A stretch of 64,000 nucleotides of DNA from Carnegiea gigantea. Its lineage: Eukaryota > Streptophyta > Magnoliopsida > Caryophyllales > Cactaceae. The stretch spans positions 236,001 through 300,000 of the forward strand of contig JAKOGI010000571.1 of the NCBI GenBank assembly GCA_029747015.1, written 5' to 3'. Of this stretch, positions 12,027 through 25,631 are shown piece after piece. How positions within the stretch are numbered: position 1 is the stretch's first letter; every line of letters starts with the position of its first letter. A program made the translations under genes and the position numbers. Under the pieces are notes generated by a model that saw nothing but the letters and a program-made list of their open reading frames with translations, was not told where the DNA came from and did not search any database.

Positions 12027-14640
12027 ATGATGTTTGAAGCCCTAATTCCTATTGTGTGGTTGTTAATCATATTACGTGCTGCTTTTCTTTATTTTATTAT
12101 TTTCCTGTTTAACTACATAATGAGGGACCTCAGTGCTAAGTTTCATACATTTCATGGCGGTAGCTTTGAGATAGTGCCTCATCTTATTTCTTCTAAGTTG
12201 GAATGTACTATTAAAGACCTAGATCTTGATGAATCAAGTGTGGATGATCGTAAGGAGGAGGTTATGGAATTGGTATATTCAGAGATTAGGACTAAGAAAA
12301 TGTACTTTAGCAAGCCTCATTTACCTTTGGAAGAATGTTTGGTGCCAATTAAGAATGACAAAGATATTCATGAGTTAATTAGTTTATGTTCGCAGTTATA
12401 ATATGTTTGTTTATATATTGAATACACTAAGGTAGATGAAGTTGAACATAATAATGTACATGAAGGCATAATGAAGGAAAAAAGATGATTATTTTCTTAG
12501 TGAGGAAGATTATGTGTCTAGAACATATGATGAAGGCAATTATGAGGATTATGGTGAACTGGTAATCAGGAACCAACTATATTTAGGTTGAAGGTAGGGA
12601 AAATATTTGAAGAAATGGAAAAAAGAACTACAGCGTAAATGAAGGTTGAACAAGCATAAGGCTTTGTAACAAGGACACTGACAATGTGCATAATCCTACT
12701 AATGAAATAAACCCTGAAGGGGGGGCAATAAAAAAAAATTAGAAGCTTGTGAAGTATGCTAAAACCACAGGAAGAACATCTTCATCGGTTGAGGGTGTTG
12801 ATTTGGAAGTTAGGTTGAGATTTCCTAATAAGAAAACTTGCAAAAAGTTAGTTGACAATTACAAGATAGATATAGGGCATGGGTTGAAGTACGTAAAGAG
12901 TAATCCAGGTAGATTACAAGCTGTGTGCCTTGGTGAGGGTTGTCAATGCAAGTTACGGACTTCTTAGAAATAAAAGGAGATGGCTTTTTCGATTAAAAGG
13001 CTCCAGACTCACACACAAGCATTCCATTTAACTTTCTGAATCGAAAGAGAAGTATGTCAACTAAATGGTTAACTGACTATTATAAAGAAACATTCAGACT
13101 CCAACCTGATTTGAAGTTTGGGAACTTCAGGTGGTTGATAGATAAGGACTATAACTGCAAGGCTTTCACATCTTTCAGTAGAAGGGTTAGCGTGGGGTAC
13201 TGGTAATTGCTATAGGTGATTACAAGCAGAGTTTTGGAATGTTTAGCGTTTTTAGGTATGAAGTATTCTAACAAAGCAATGGAACTACTCTCGGGATCTA
13301 AGTGAGCAAACATCCTAATGGTTAACACATCTTCAAGTGCGTGTACTTGTGCATTGGTAATTTGAAAAGGGTATTTTTAGAAGGATATAGGAGAGTGATT
13401 AGTATTAATGCTAGTTTCTTGAAGGAACATTGGAATGGTCAATTATCTATTGCTATTAGGAGAGATGCAAATGATATCATATATCCCATTGCATGGGTGC
13501 TAGGCCAAAGGGAGAATAATGAGATGAGAACATGGTTCTTATAGGCTTCTAAAGAATGACTTACAAATTAGTATGTGGGTAGGTTGGGCCATTATTTCTA
13601 AATAATAGAAGGTAGTATATGGCCTCTTTTTTTACTCATTTTTTTCTTATTTACTGGGTTAAGATCAATTTGTAGAGCTCCTTTTTTTTTTTTGGTTTTT
13701 GGGCTTATTGATGGTATAACTAACATCATGTCTATTGCTGAGGGTAGGCTCTATGCTAGGCATGTATGTGGAAACCTTTAAACTAGGTGGATTAGGGTCA
13801 AATATTAGGAGGTATTTTAGAGAATTGCGATGTTAAGCTGGCAGAAGCATTTGAATTGTACATGAAAGAGATGGAAAATTTGGATGCTGAAGCATCTAAG
13901 TTTTTAAATGATAAGAACCCTTAACATTTGGCAATTTGTTCTTCAAAACAGTTGTTAGATGTGATCTAGTTGATAATAATATGGTTAAGACATTTAATGG
14001 CTTCATCGTTGAGGCTAGATTCGAACCTATTGTAAGTGTATTTTCGAAGATACTTGATTTAGTTATGAAAAGACTTGTTGGATTTAAAAAGCTCCCGCAC
14101 ATCTTGGACAAAGCTATTTACCCTGGGATCCTTAACAAGATAGCGAAAGGTTAAAAAAAAAAAAATTACTAGTGGAGGGCATCTACGGCTGAGAGTGGTT
14201 TGTACAATGTGAAGCATGGCACTAGGCTGTTCATTGTAAATTTGAATACAAGGGCTTAGATCTGTACATCACGATAGCTTAATGGTGTCCTGCGCACTTA
14301 TTCTTTAGTTATGAGAGATGAGAGGCTGAGTTATGAACACTTTGTCCACCCATGGTGATGTTGATGAGGACTCACTTTAGACACCCTTAGTCCCATAAAT
14401 AGAGGGTATTTGTGGGAGACAACCCAAAGGAAACTAGTTTCAACCCCTCTTTTTCCATTGAAAAAGAATAGTAATTATCAGTTTAAGGGCGACCTAAGGA
14501 AAATGACAAAGGCAATAAGTTTGGTAAGGTTTTTAGAAATAGAAACAAGGTTCATTGCTCCAATTGAAGAAAATTAGGACATAGTAAGAAAACTTACTCT
14601 AAAGGGATCCCAAAGTTAAAGTGAAAACTCATCAATCCTG
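12027..14640 (+). pseudogene. MuDR-type (Mutator-like) transposase pseudogene
   Basis: Ordered pieces of a plant MULE transposase can be read on the + strand. 12120-12400 gives the N-terminal domain (FHGGSFEIV, then a D/E-rich stretch). 12749-12967 gives the MuDR DNA-binding region with the family's FPNKK...YKIDIGHGLKYVKS pattern and Cys residues (CLGEGCQCKL). About 12990-13190 continues it with WLTDYYKETFRLQPD. 13341-13544 gives the catalytic region (VISINASFLKEHWNGQLSIA, then YPIAWVLGQRENNEMRTWFL). 13690-14154 gives the C-terminal helices. About 14170-14600 gives a SWIM-like stretch and a degraded zinc knuckle (HCSN...KLGHSKKTYSKG). Frameshifts and stops separate the pieces. The first catalytic Asp, normally in an IDG-like motif, reads INA. 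No terminal inverted repeats were located. Confidence 0.82.
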
Positions 14641-15345
14641 GTTAGTGGGAGTAAAGGGAAAGGGAGGCATCTTTATGAACTCCTTAGCCTTCAACTGCTG
14701 CTAACTCCAAATCTCTTCAATGTTCAACTATTGTTGCCATTCCTCTCCTTCATCCATAATGCCCAAATTCTTAATCTCCTTATGAGTCTGAATTAATTGA
14801 TCATTAGAGACTATTATAACAAGGGATTCAAGATTGGAATGCTAGCACCATATGAGGAGGATAAGGCTTGATTAGTTCCCTCAACATTTACATCATAACA
14901 TTTGTTATTTCAGATATAAGTCAAGGGATAGAGAATTCATACATGTTCAAATTCAAATAACATTCCAATAACCCACAGATATGGATAGGTATGATTTAAG
15001 GCTTTACGAAATGTGTTCGGTCCATATGTTGCATCATTTATACCGTTATTCATCTAGCTTTTGGCTCGTATAATAATACAATATTTACTATTTTTACTTG
15101 TTTTGTTTACTTTTGTAGGTAATAAATTCAATAGAGCAAGTGTCAAAAAAACGAACAAAGATGGAACAAGAAAATCATGAAGATTGCAAAGCAAGAGGCT
15201 GTGATGGGCAGTCGCGGTCACCACCCCTAACCGTCATCAAGAATAAGTTTTATCTTCCCTTTCTCTATCTATTTCATATTTTATTTTGGTTTATATTATG
15301 TTGATTTAGAGCTAGTGTTTGATTTTGTTTGGTTTAAATGTTTAG
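14641..15345. other. Probable fragment of an Athila-like LTR, left of the LARD insertion
   Basis: There is no coding sequence. From about 15100 the order of landmarks parallels the LTR of Athila element A: TTTTGTAGGTA, a purine-rich stretch, then a GC-rich GTCGCGGTCACC...CCGTCATC block. The matching downstream half seems to continue at 26332 after the inserted LARD-like element. Similarity is low and the left end is undefined. Confidence 0.4.
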
Positions 15346-16322
15346 TTTTCTGTAACACCCCCAGCCCCTAGGCCAGAAGCGTTACGCTTTCCTAACTTCT
15401 TACTTAATTCCTGGGACGAAACGGGCAGAATTTCCCCTAAAAACTGACCGTTTCCAGGCTAAAAGCATTACAATAAGTCCCTGTAAATCAACGGAAGCGC
15501 AAAACATTTAAAACATAGCTCAACGGCCACACGCCGGAGTTCATAACTCAACGAGCCACTCGCTCGAAGTACACCAACCAGGTTGATTCATAAATAAAGA
15601 AGAAATGGACGATACAACTCAACGGTTAACAAAACCGGAGTATTAAGATTTACATCCTAAAACATAGCTAAATTAAACCAAGAAGACATCTAACTAACTT
15701 GATGGTTGGCTCAAACGGCCGTACAGAGCGACCTGTATATCATATGCATTACATGAACTAGAATAATCGTTTACAGACCTTTATAAACTAAGAGTACATT
15801 ACATGACTTCATTAAACACGTAAGATCCCTTCACATGAGCACATACGACGCCTTGTAAGCAACAATAGATTCCTTCTGGACTTATCTGACTCAACTTCTT
15901 CCTGTTAGAAGGAAGACCTGGGGAAAAGGGGAAAGAGTAGTGGGATGAGCAACCACACACTCAGTGAGTGTCCCCCAACCCCCTTAAAACCAAAACCGTT
16001 ACAGGCAATACTATCTTTACTAGTCACATATCACGTTTCCATACTTTACTATCATAATAGATATTCATAGAACCTTTATGGGAGGATTACTAAACATAAA
16101 CTTCACTTCGACCACTCAGTCATATTTCTAGCTTCCTCAACGACGGAATTCTTTACTAGCAAGCAGTTAGGCATGTGAGTAAGCATCGAAGGCTAAGTAT
16201 AAGGATCTTTTCTTTTCATAATATAACTTCCTAACACTCCATTTAAATTACACATGAACCCTCAATCATATGATGTGTATTTAAGGTTATCCCTTTTCAT
16301 ATTCACACTTTTCTTGGTATTT

Positions 16323-16770
16323 CATTCATATAATATACAGATCACACACATAAACACATATCAAGCATTTAAGTACCTTAAAACATCATATTAAGCTATA
16401 TGACACCCTCGCATGCTATTCACATATCAACGTTCATTCATATAATATACATATCACACACATAAACACATATCAAGCATTTAAGTACCTTTAAACATCA
16501 TATTAAGCTATATGACACCCTCGCATGCTATTCACATATCAACATTCATTCATATAATATACATATCACACACATAAACACATATCAAGCATTTAAGTAC
16601 CTTTAAACATCATATTAAGCTATATGACACCCTCGCATGCTATTCACATATCAACATTCATTCATATAATATACATATCACACACATAAACACATATCAA
16701 GCATTTAAGTACCTTTAAACATCATATTAAGCCATATGACACCCTCGCATGCTATTCACATATCAACGTT
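16323..16770. repeat. 112-bp tandem repeat, 4 copies
   Basis: Copies start at 16323, 16435, 16547 and 16659, each exactly 112 bp, beginning CATTCATATAATATACA and containing CCCTCGCATGCTATTCACAT. The first copy differs at a few bases (ACAGATCAC instead of ACATATCAC). The same array, with the same copy number, is in the other LTR. Confidence 0.95.
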
Positions 16771-18710
16771 CATTCTTTTAGGAAGAGACGCCTTCATTCA
16801 TGGAATTTTTAACGTGCTATAACTTTCTTTCTCATCTCATACACTTTAAATCAGACAGATTTGCTATGGATAAGAATGATGCCACATAAGATTGGAATCC
16901 ACGTTCAACCATACTTAAGAATCATTCATAATGCATCCATTGAAAGCTTTCCTTTAATACATAGGATAAGAATCCACATTCAAACATGCTTGTGGATCAT
17001 TTCATAACTCATTCATTAAAAACTTTCTTTCTTTCGTTGAAAACGTTTTCTTGGTCTCCAAAGGAAGTTTCATTTCGTTCAGTCGTGTAACGACCCTTAT
17101 AAGCTTTTCGTACATCATTCCATATAACCTTTTGGGCCCATAAAAAGAACTTCCTCACCTTTTTAATCGTTTAAAATGGCAAAGGGCCAATTGCTTTTCT
17201 TAACTTAGTACGAAGGTACTTCTGGCATAAGATCATTACAGGGTGCTGATTGGGTGAGAACTATTCTCGACCCCATAGTGAGACCTAATGCTCACGCTTA
17301 AGCTCTTACTCCCGGGAAGGCTACATATAACATATCGGACCATTACATTAGCCCTCGTCAGGGCCTCCAGGGTTTATCCGGACTTATCCCCTAGGTTAAC
17401 ATTACATCACATCATATTGTCCGCAGCACATTATCTTAGCCACCTAAAGTGTATCGGCTAACGGCTAATAATTTTGTTGTGTCTTTTGGTAAAATCATTT
17501 ATCACATAACTCACACTTTTCTAAATCGTTTTAGGGATTCCCCCGTTCAAGCAGGTTCACTCCCAAATACCGTTTGTACAGCGAAAATAGGCCATTGCTT
17601 GCTATTAATCATGGCTATTATTAGTTTGAAAATACGGGAAACGTTCTTTGTCAAATCACCACACTTTCACGCATAATGCATTTTAGACATAAAAGGGGAA
17701 AGGGATTCACACGTTTCACATTCAAACACTTCATAATCATTTCAACAACACAATGAGCCACACATGACCTCGCAATCCACACGATTGCGGTCAATTCACA
17801 ACCCGAACTCCCTCCTCACAAGCACCGTACCATAGGACCTCGAACGCTCATGATTCTTTCCTCAAACCATCCAACTACCAACTCGATTCATCGATTTATT
17901 AATCACAACATATTATTATATTAGCTTACAAAAAAAAAGGGAGTAAGGTTTAGGCTCTTACCTGAGCAACCAGCATCATTCAGCGGTGCGTTACAACAAG
18001 CGTACATTTAGCCACATTTATCCATAAATCGACAACACTTTATCCAGTAAATCAAACATAATTTGATTCTAAACATATACGATGCATGTCGAGGTAACTT
18101 TCCTAGACATGAATGTACTAAAAAGGGTTTGAATGAAAGCTAAACATATTTCAATAGCTTCAAATTTAATTCTTTTACATGCATTAGCTAGTTTAACTCG
18201 AGTCGAAACTAAACACGTTGAACTAACTTCGTTTTCAATTCTTTTTCATATGTTAGCTAAATAACTTGAATCGAAGCTAAGCACGTTAATATAACTTCGA
18301 TATTAATTCTTTTCCATACATTAACTCATTAACTTGAATCGATGCTAAACACATTAAACTAACTTCGAATTAATATCTCAAGCATGATTTACATTACTTC
18401 GAATTAATATCTCAGGCATAAATCAACCAAATGAATCGAACCTAAACATGAATAGCTCATTTCTTGATATTTCTAACGAATTTAACAAACCCTAACTTGA
18501 CATGCAACATCAATCTACTGAAATTCGTTTTGAATGTTAATATTAGTTTAGGAGGCGAGGAACACCCACCTGAATTCGCCTAAGAGTGAAGTCAAGCAAC
18601 GGGAATTGAAGGCCCTAACCACCGAACCGAACCCTAGCCTGAGCTCGTGACTCCTGGCCCTTCAGCTCATGGTTTCGCGTCCCTTGCTTCCCCTGAGGCT
18701 TGGTTTGGGT

Positions 18711-18725
18711 CCCAATTTATAGAGG
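18711..18725 (-). promoter_or_regulatory. Candidate TATA box of the LARD-like LTR
   Basis: On the - strand the sequence is CCTCTATAAATTGGG, conserved at the equivalent place in the other LTR. It lies about 700 bp inside the LTR from its - strand start, a plausible end of U3. This copy is in the 3' LTR, so it would drive transcription outward into the flank. Confidence 0.6.
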
Positions 18726-19417
18726 ATGCTGGGATGGGGGGTGGGTTGCCAGTTTTGACAAGTGTTGGCCGGTTTTTGGGTGGCTGGGATGCGCAGGGTG
18801 AGGCTCGTGCGAAGTGGCGACGTTTGGTGGTGGAATGGGGCGGTGGGGATGCGCGGTGTGGAGCTCCCCTTCACCGGTGACGCATGCCGACCGGTGACGC
18901 GTGCCCACCGGCGACATCACCAGGTGTCTGGCCGGCGAGGGGGAGGGGGAGAGAGAGAGAGAGACGATTAGAGAGAGAGGGAGAGCAGAGAGCGAGAAGG
19001 AGAGGGGGGTCGGGGTCTCGGGCTTCTGAGGCCCGGCGTGCCCCCCCTTCCCTTTTTGTTTTATTTTTCTTTTTTTTTTTGCCTTTGGCTCAATTAACAT
19101 CATTCTACTGAATCCCGATCCCGTACTTGCTAATGGTTAGGCTTAACCCGAATCGAAACGACCTTCAATCAACATTTCAATTTAAACTTTGGGATTCAAC
19201 CAAGTGAAACAAAAAACGATTTTAAAAAAACTCGGTTTAGCGTTGATTCGATAATTTTGTAAATAAGTAACATCGATAGTAACATTAATCAAATAATCGT
19301 TCTTTTTAATGAATTTAATCGTTAAAAACTCACACAGTTACTAAAAATACGAATTTAGAACGTAAAAAGGAAATTTAGTTAGCTTAACGGAAAACAAAAA
19401 AAATGCGAGGTCTTACA

Positions 19418-19430
19418 CTCTTCCCTCCTT
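19418..19430 (-). other. Polypurine tract of the LARD-like element
   Basis: On the - strand it reads AAGGAGGGAAGAG next to the LTR, preceded by AAATTCTTTT as in Tekay-type elements. Confidence 0.75.
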
Positions 19431-22208
19431 AAAAGAATTTTCCAAATCTAAGTTTGGTCTTTCCTAGAATGCATGCCCACAACTAGGATTTACACGGTAG
19501 GTTATCAAAAAGGTTTCATTTGCAATCACTACTTCCTTTAAATCAAAAGAAAAAGGCATATGGCATCCAGTCTCCTCCTCGCCAATCCTTTTCAAGCGTC
19601 TACTCGCTCTATTTAGGCGCCGAGGGCAAATCGCATTAAAGAGGGGCAACTAAGTTGGCGTGGAAAATCATATCGAGTTTGTTTTGAAAAAAGAACAGAG
19701 ATTTCCGATCATCCAGACTCAGTTAGCATGGCGAGCAGCAAATCTATGCATATGCATATCTATAAGTGGGCATCGAAAGGCATGACAATCGAGGCAATGA
19801 CATCTTACGGTCACACACTAGCAGTCTCATTCTGAAACATAAATTCAAGTCACTTTTGGGATCACAACGGTTAACATGGAGACTACTATAACACATTTAG
19901 AAGAACAAAATGTCACCTAGTACCGCATAGTATCATTTAAGTATAATAGCATCACATAGAATCGTTTAAGTATAATAGCATGACATAGTATTGCATAGTG
20001 TCAGCAATTCAACATTCTCAAGTTTCGGGAATGGAGGTAACATGAAATCGGTTGATATACATGTTGCAAGCAACAAGTCAGAGGTTATGCCATATCATCA
20101 ATCACAAAACTTAGATAGTTGGAACAATCGAGTCACATAGCAATCCGACTCAAGTCGAGCTCATTCACTAGCATACGAAGCATTTCAAAACTGAGTTACT
20201 TAACCAGGGAATTTTTATTTTATAGCAAGGTAATGGATACATCACATAGCATCACTTAGCATCACATACAAAACAAACATTCCTATATCATGAGAATATG
20301 CAAGTAAGATGACATGCTTATGCCCGTAACTCTGCCCGTTTATGACCTTATTAAAGGATCACAAGTGTATATCACGACATAGCTCTTTTAAGTTGGATGA
20401 TATATTTCAATTATCCCTACTTGCAACCATACTCCACACTTTAATGATCAAGTGATGCAGTGAGGATTTCGATACGACCACAAGTATACTAAGCACATCA
20501 TTGAGTCTCATAAGGTACCTAGACAATCCCATATTCACACGTTCACACGAGGATAGGTCTCTAAGTTCGTGAAGTACTAGCACTCATAATTGTAACATGG
20601 TAACATGCAAATGGGAGGATTCTATAACATCAATGGTAGTATTCATAACAACTAACAAAAATGCAATGCTAAGGTTCTCCATGAAGTTCACCAATTTACA
20701 TGTGGCACTCTCAATCATGTCATCCCATGTCATACTGATCAACCAAGCCATCAAACATTTCATGTACAATCATTCGTAAACCTTGGAGTCACGCATCCAG
20801 GTATGATCATGGGTATGCTAGCATGCGATGTGATTAGGTATAGAACACGCAAGGTAAGCAAGTGTGAATGTAACTTCTATGGTCATAAGATTTCTAGCTA
20901 AGTAGATGAATAAATAGCGACTTTAACAAAACATAAGAATAGGGGCACTTTAGTTCATATAACAACTAGGCAATTCCCTTACCCCATCCTGTCGATCAAC
21001 TCAAGTAGTCCATCTAACTCAATCGTATGCATAATCACACTGAAAGATGTACTAACAGTAGGAAATCCAATTACTTGGCTCTTCAATAATATAACTTATC
21101 AAGGATTGCTCTAAAACAAGTCTAAGTAATTATATAAGCCCTCTCGAGCTTAGTATTACACATAATGTCACAACTGCTATATCAACCACATTCACCTTAG
21201 TAAGAGGCATACAATTTCAAAGTGCATGTCAGGCTCTCTCTACCTTGTTCTTTCTGGTGCATTGGGGTTTGATATAGCAAGAACACTATCAATTTCACAT
21301 AGGACATCAAGAACATTGTTCAGGTGACAACAAGCATTGCGCTAGATGATGAGGATAATTTTTATGCAATAGTCAAGAGAAATGCACTGCTATTGCTTAA
21401 CTTCTATCCAAGCATATCAAAATCTCATTTAATTTCTTTAAACAACTCAAAATTCACATATGGGGGGTATCACCTACTGAGATTCTCAGTCATAGAAAGC
21501 TAACTCTAATCACTTGCAAACAAATCGTTAACACATCCGGCAATGCATACACCTTGGCATGTGGACACTCAAAATCATTTGATTAAATACAGAAAGTTAC
21601 GCTCATATGGCTAAATCCAAGCATTATTGCAAAGCAAATGCGAGTCTTCGGTTGCAACAATAAGACTCAACCAAACAATTAAAAAGATCTTGAATGTCAA
21701 AGCGAAATCCTAGCTCACTAATAAGAAAGACTATAACTTTCAAGGTCTTTAGGCTTTCAAAAGGAAATAGTTTAATTGCTTCTAGCTCTTTCTCTACCAA
21801 CCTTTGAATACGTCTGCTCACTCCATTATGGGGCCCGAGGAGCAAATCGTATTTTAGGGGCAAAGATGAGCGTAGAGTTAAGGCCTTCCAATCGTTCGAT
21901 TCAAATCATATGTTCTTTAAACATTGGATTAAAATCACCAAAGCATATAAACGAAACAACTTTCGATTGAGCTAACACTTATCTTATGCACGACAATACG
22001 AATCACTCGGCCTATACTTTAACAAATGGTTCTCTCATCCAACCATTCAGCTTACTGAAGCCGCATCTAACTAGTGAAACGCGCGAATATTCACGTAAAA
22101 CTCACATTTGCACACAAGGCAGGCATATGTCACATAACCATACAGTGTTCCTAGGCGACTATATGAAATGCAAGACTCAGGTTGCGGCCTATAGTCGCAG
22201 GACCTTTG
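19431..22208. other. Non-coding interior of the LARD-like element
   Basis: About 2.8 kb without any gag or pol motif on either strand. It holds a short tandem duplication (19931-19989) and two diverged copies of a block (about 19500-19660 and 21720-21890) sharing CGTCTACTCGCTC-like and GGGCAAATCGCATT-like stretches. This looks like structural RNA or filler rather than coding sequence. Confidence 0.6.
19931..19989. repeat. About 30-bp direct repeat, 2 copies
   Basis: Both copies contain TTTAAGTATAATAGCAT followed by ACATAG, with small differences at the ends. Confidence 0.75.
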
Positions 22209-22219
22209 CTCTGATGCCA
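22209..22219 (-). other. Primer-binding site of the LARD-like element
   Basis: On the - strand it reads TGGCATCAGAG, the same variant of the initiator-Met tRNA site as in the Tekay-like element, four bases inside the LTR boundary. Confidence 0.8.
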
Positions 22220-23195
22220 TCAATGTAACACCCCCAGCCCATAGGCCAGAAGCGTTACGCTTTCCTAACTTCTTACTTAATTCTTGGGACGAAACGGGCA
22301 GAATTTCCCCTAAAAACTGACTGTTTCCAGGCTAAAAGCCTTACAATAAGTCCCTGTAAATCAACGAAAGCGCAAAACATTTAAAACATAGCTCAACGGC
22401 CACACGCCGGAGTTCATAACTCAACGAGCCACTCGCTCGGAGTACACCAACCAGGTTGATTCATGAATAAAGAAGAAATGGACGATACAACTCAACGGTT
22501 AACAAAACCGGAGTATTAAGATTTACATCTCAAAACATAGCTAAATTAAACCAAGAAGACATCTAACTAACTTGATGGTTGGCTCAAACGGCCGTACAGA
22601 GCGACCTGTATATCATATGCATTACATGAACTAGAATAATCGTTTACAGACCTTTATAAACTAAGAGTACATTACATGACTTCATTAAACACGTAAGATC
22701 CCTTCAAATGAGCACATACGATGCCTTGTAAGCAACAATAGATTCCTTCTGGACTTATCTGACTCAGCTTCTTCCTGTCAGAAGGAAAACCTGGGGAAAA
22801 GGGGAAAGAGTAGTGGGATGAGCAACCACACGCTCAGTGAGTATCCCCCAACCCCCTTAAAACTAAAACCGTTGCAGGTAATACTATCTTTACTAGTCAC
22901 ATATCACGTTTCCATACTTTACTATCATAATAGATATTCATAAAACCTTTATGGGAGGATCACTAAACATAAACTTCACTTCGACCACTCAGTCATATTT
23001 CTAGGTTCCTCAACAACGGAATTCTTTACTAGCAAGCAGTTAGGCACGTGAGTAAGCATCGAAGGCTAAGTATAAGGATCTTTTCTTTTCATAATATAAC
23101 TTCCTAACACTCCATTTAAATTACACACGAACCCTCAATCATATGATGTGTATTTAAGGTTATCCCTTTTCATATTCACACTTTTCTTGATATTT

Positions 23196-23643
23196 CATTC
23201 ATATAATATACAGATCACACACATAAACACACATCAAGCATTTAAGTACCTTTAAACATCATATTAAGCTATATGACACCCTCGCATGCTATTCACATAT
23301 CAACTTTCATTCATATAATATACATATCACACGCATAAACACATATCAAGCATTTAAGTACCTTTAAACATCATATTAAGCTATATGACACCCTCGCATG
23401 CTATTCACATATCAACGCTCATTCATATAATACACATATCACACACATAAACACATATCAAGCATTTAAGTACCTTTAAACGTCATATTAAGCTATATGA
23501 CACCCTCGCATGCTATTCACATATCAACGTTCATTCATATAATATACATATCACACACATAAGCACATATCAAGCATTTAAGTACCTTTAAACATGATAT
23601 TAAGCTATATGACACCCTCGCATGCTATTCACACATCAACGTT
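23196..23643. repeat. 112-bp tandem repeat, 4 copies
   Basis: Copies start at 23196, 23308, 23420 and 23532, each 112 bp. The first copy shares the ACAGATCAC variant with the first copy in the other LTR, so the array existed before this insertion. Confidence 0.95.
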
Positions 23644-25616
23644 CATTCTTTTAGGAAGAGATGCCTTCATTGATGGAATTTTTAGTGTGCTACAACTTTC
23701 TTTCTCATCTCATACACTTTAAATCAGACAGATTTGCTATGGATAAGAATGATGCCACATAAGATTAGAATCCACGTTCAACCATACTTAAGAATCATTC
23801 ATAATGCATCCATTAAAAGCTTTCCTTTAATACATAGGCTAAGAATCCACATTCAAACATGCTTGTGGATCATTTCATAACTCATTCATTGAAAACTTTC
23901 TTTCTTTCGTTGAAAACGTTTTCTTAGTCTTCAAAGGAAGTTTCATTTCGTTTGGTCGTGTAACAAGCCTTATAAGCTTTTCATACATCATTCCATATAG
24001 CCTTTTGGGCCCATAAAAAGAACTTCCTTTCCTTTTTAATCGTTTAAAAAAATGGCAAAGGGCCAATTGCTTTTCTTAACTTAGTACGAAAGTACTTCTG
24101 GCATAAGATCATTATAGGGTGCTGATTGGGTGAGAACTATTCTCGACCCCATAGTGAGACATAACGCTCACGCTTAAGCTCTTACTCCCGGGATGGCTAC
24201 ATATAACATATCGGACCATTACATTATCCCTCGTCAGGGCCTCTAGGGTTTATCCGGACTTATCCCCTAGGTTAACATTACATCACATCATATTGTCCGC
24301 AGCACATTATCTTAGCCACTTAAAGCGTATCGGCCATAACGGCTAATAATTTTGTTGTGTCTTTTGGTAAAATCATTTATCACATAACTTACACTTTTCT
24401 AAATCGTTTTAGGGATTCCCCCGTTCAAGCAGTTTCACTCCCAAATACCGTTTGTATAGCGAAAATAGGCCATTACTTGCTATTAATCATGGCTATTATT
24501 AGTTTGAAAACACGAGAAACGTTCTTTGTCAAATCACCACACTTTCACGCATAATGCATCTTAGACATAAAAGGGGAAAGGGATTCACACGTTTCACATT
24601 CAAACACTTCATAATCATTTCAACAACACAATGAGCCACACATGGCCTGGCAATCCACACGATTGCGGTCAATTCACAACCCGAACTCCCTCCTCACAAG
24701 CACCGTACCACAGGACCTCGAACGCTCATGATTCTTTCCTCAAACCATCCAACTACCAACTCGATTCATCGATTTATTAATCACAACATATTATCATATT
24801 AGCTTATGTAAAAGGACTAAGGTTTAGGCTCTTACCTGAGCAACCAACACCATTCAGCGGTGCGTACAACAAGCGTACATATAGCCACATTTATCCATAA
24901 ATCGATAACACTTTATCCAGTAAATCAAACATAATTTGATTCTAAACATATACGATGCATTTCGAAGTAACTTTCCTAAACATGAATGTACTAAAAAGGG
25001 TTCGAATGAAAACTAAACATATTTCAATAGCTTCGAATTTAATTCGTTTACATGCATTAGCTAGTTTAACTCGAATCGAAGCTAAACACGTTAAACTAAC
25101 TTCGTTTTCAATTCTTTTCATATATTAGCTAAATAACTTGAATCGAAGCTAAGCACGTTAATATAACTTTGATATTAATTCTTTTTCATACATTAACTCA
25201 TTAACTTGAATCGATGCTAAACACGTTAAACTAACTTCGAATTAACAATTCAAGCATGATTTACATTCATGGGTTCGAATCGATGCTAAAAACACATAAT
25301 TCGCATCGATTTACAATCTCAGGCATAAATCAACCAAATGAATCGAACCTAAACATGAATAGCTCATTTCTTGACATTTCTAACGAATTTAATAAACCCT
25401 AACTTGCATGCAACATCAATCTGCTGAAATTCGTTTTGAATGTTAATATTAGTTTAGGAGGCGAGGAACACCCACCTGAATTCGCCTAAGAGTGAAGTCA
25501 AGCAACGGGAATTGAAGGCCCTAACCACCGAACCGAACCCTAGCCTGAGCTCGTGACTCCCGGCCCTTCAGCTCACGGTTTCGCGTCCCTTGCTTCCCCT
25601 GAGGCTTGGTTTGGGT

Positions 25617-25631
25617 CCCAATTTATAGAGG
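25617..25631 (-). promoter_or_regulatory. Candidate TATA box in the 5' LTR of the LARD-like element
   Basis: CCTCTATAAATTGGG on the - strand, identical to the copy in the 3' LTR. Transcription would start roughly 25-35 bases to its left in window coordinates. Confidence 0.6.

Larger units (their letters stand above)
15351..19417 (-). repeat. 3' LTR of the LARD-like element (4,067 bp)
   Basis: On the + strand it starts TGTAACACCCCCAGCC and ends GGTCTTACA. It holds a 4 x 112-bp tandem array (16323-16770), a TATA box on the - strand (18711-18725) and a GA-rich microsatellite near 18950-19005. Open frames between 18647 and 19111 come from this GC- and GA-rich stretch and are not supported as genes. 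Confidence 0.92.

Noticed and set aside
16323..16770. CRISPR-like regular repeats
   Set aside because: The 112-bp units are directly adjacent with no spacers, lie inside plant LTRs and recur in both LTRs; this is a simple tandem repeat.
18647..19111. Overlapping ORFs on both strands near 18.6-19.1 kb and 25.6-26.0 kb
   Set aside because: They come from the GC- and GA-rich part of the LARD-like LTR and are present in both LTR copies in different states.
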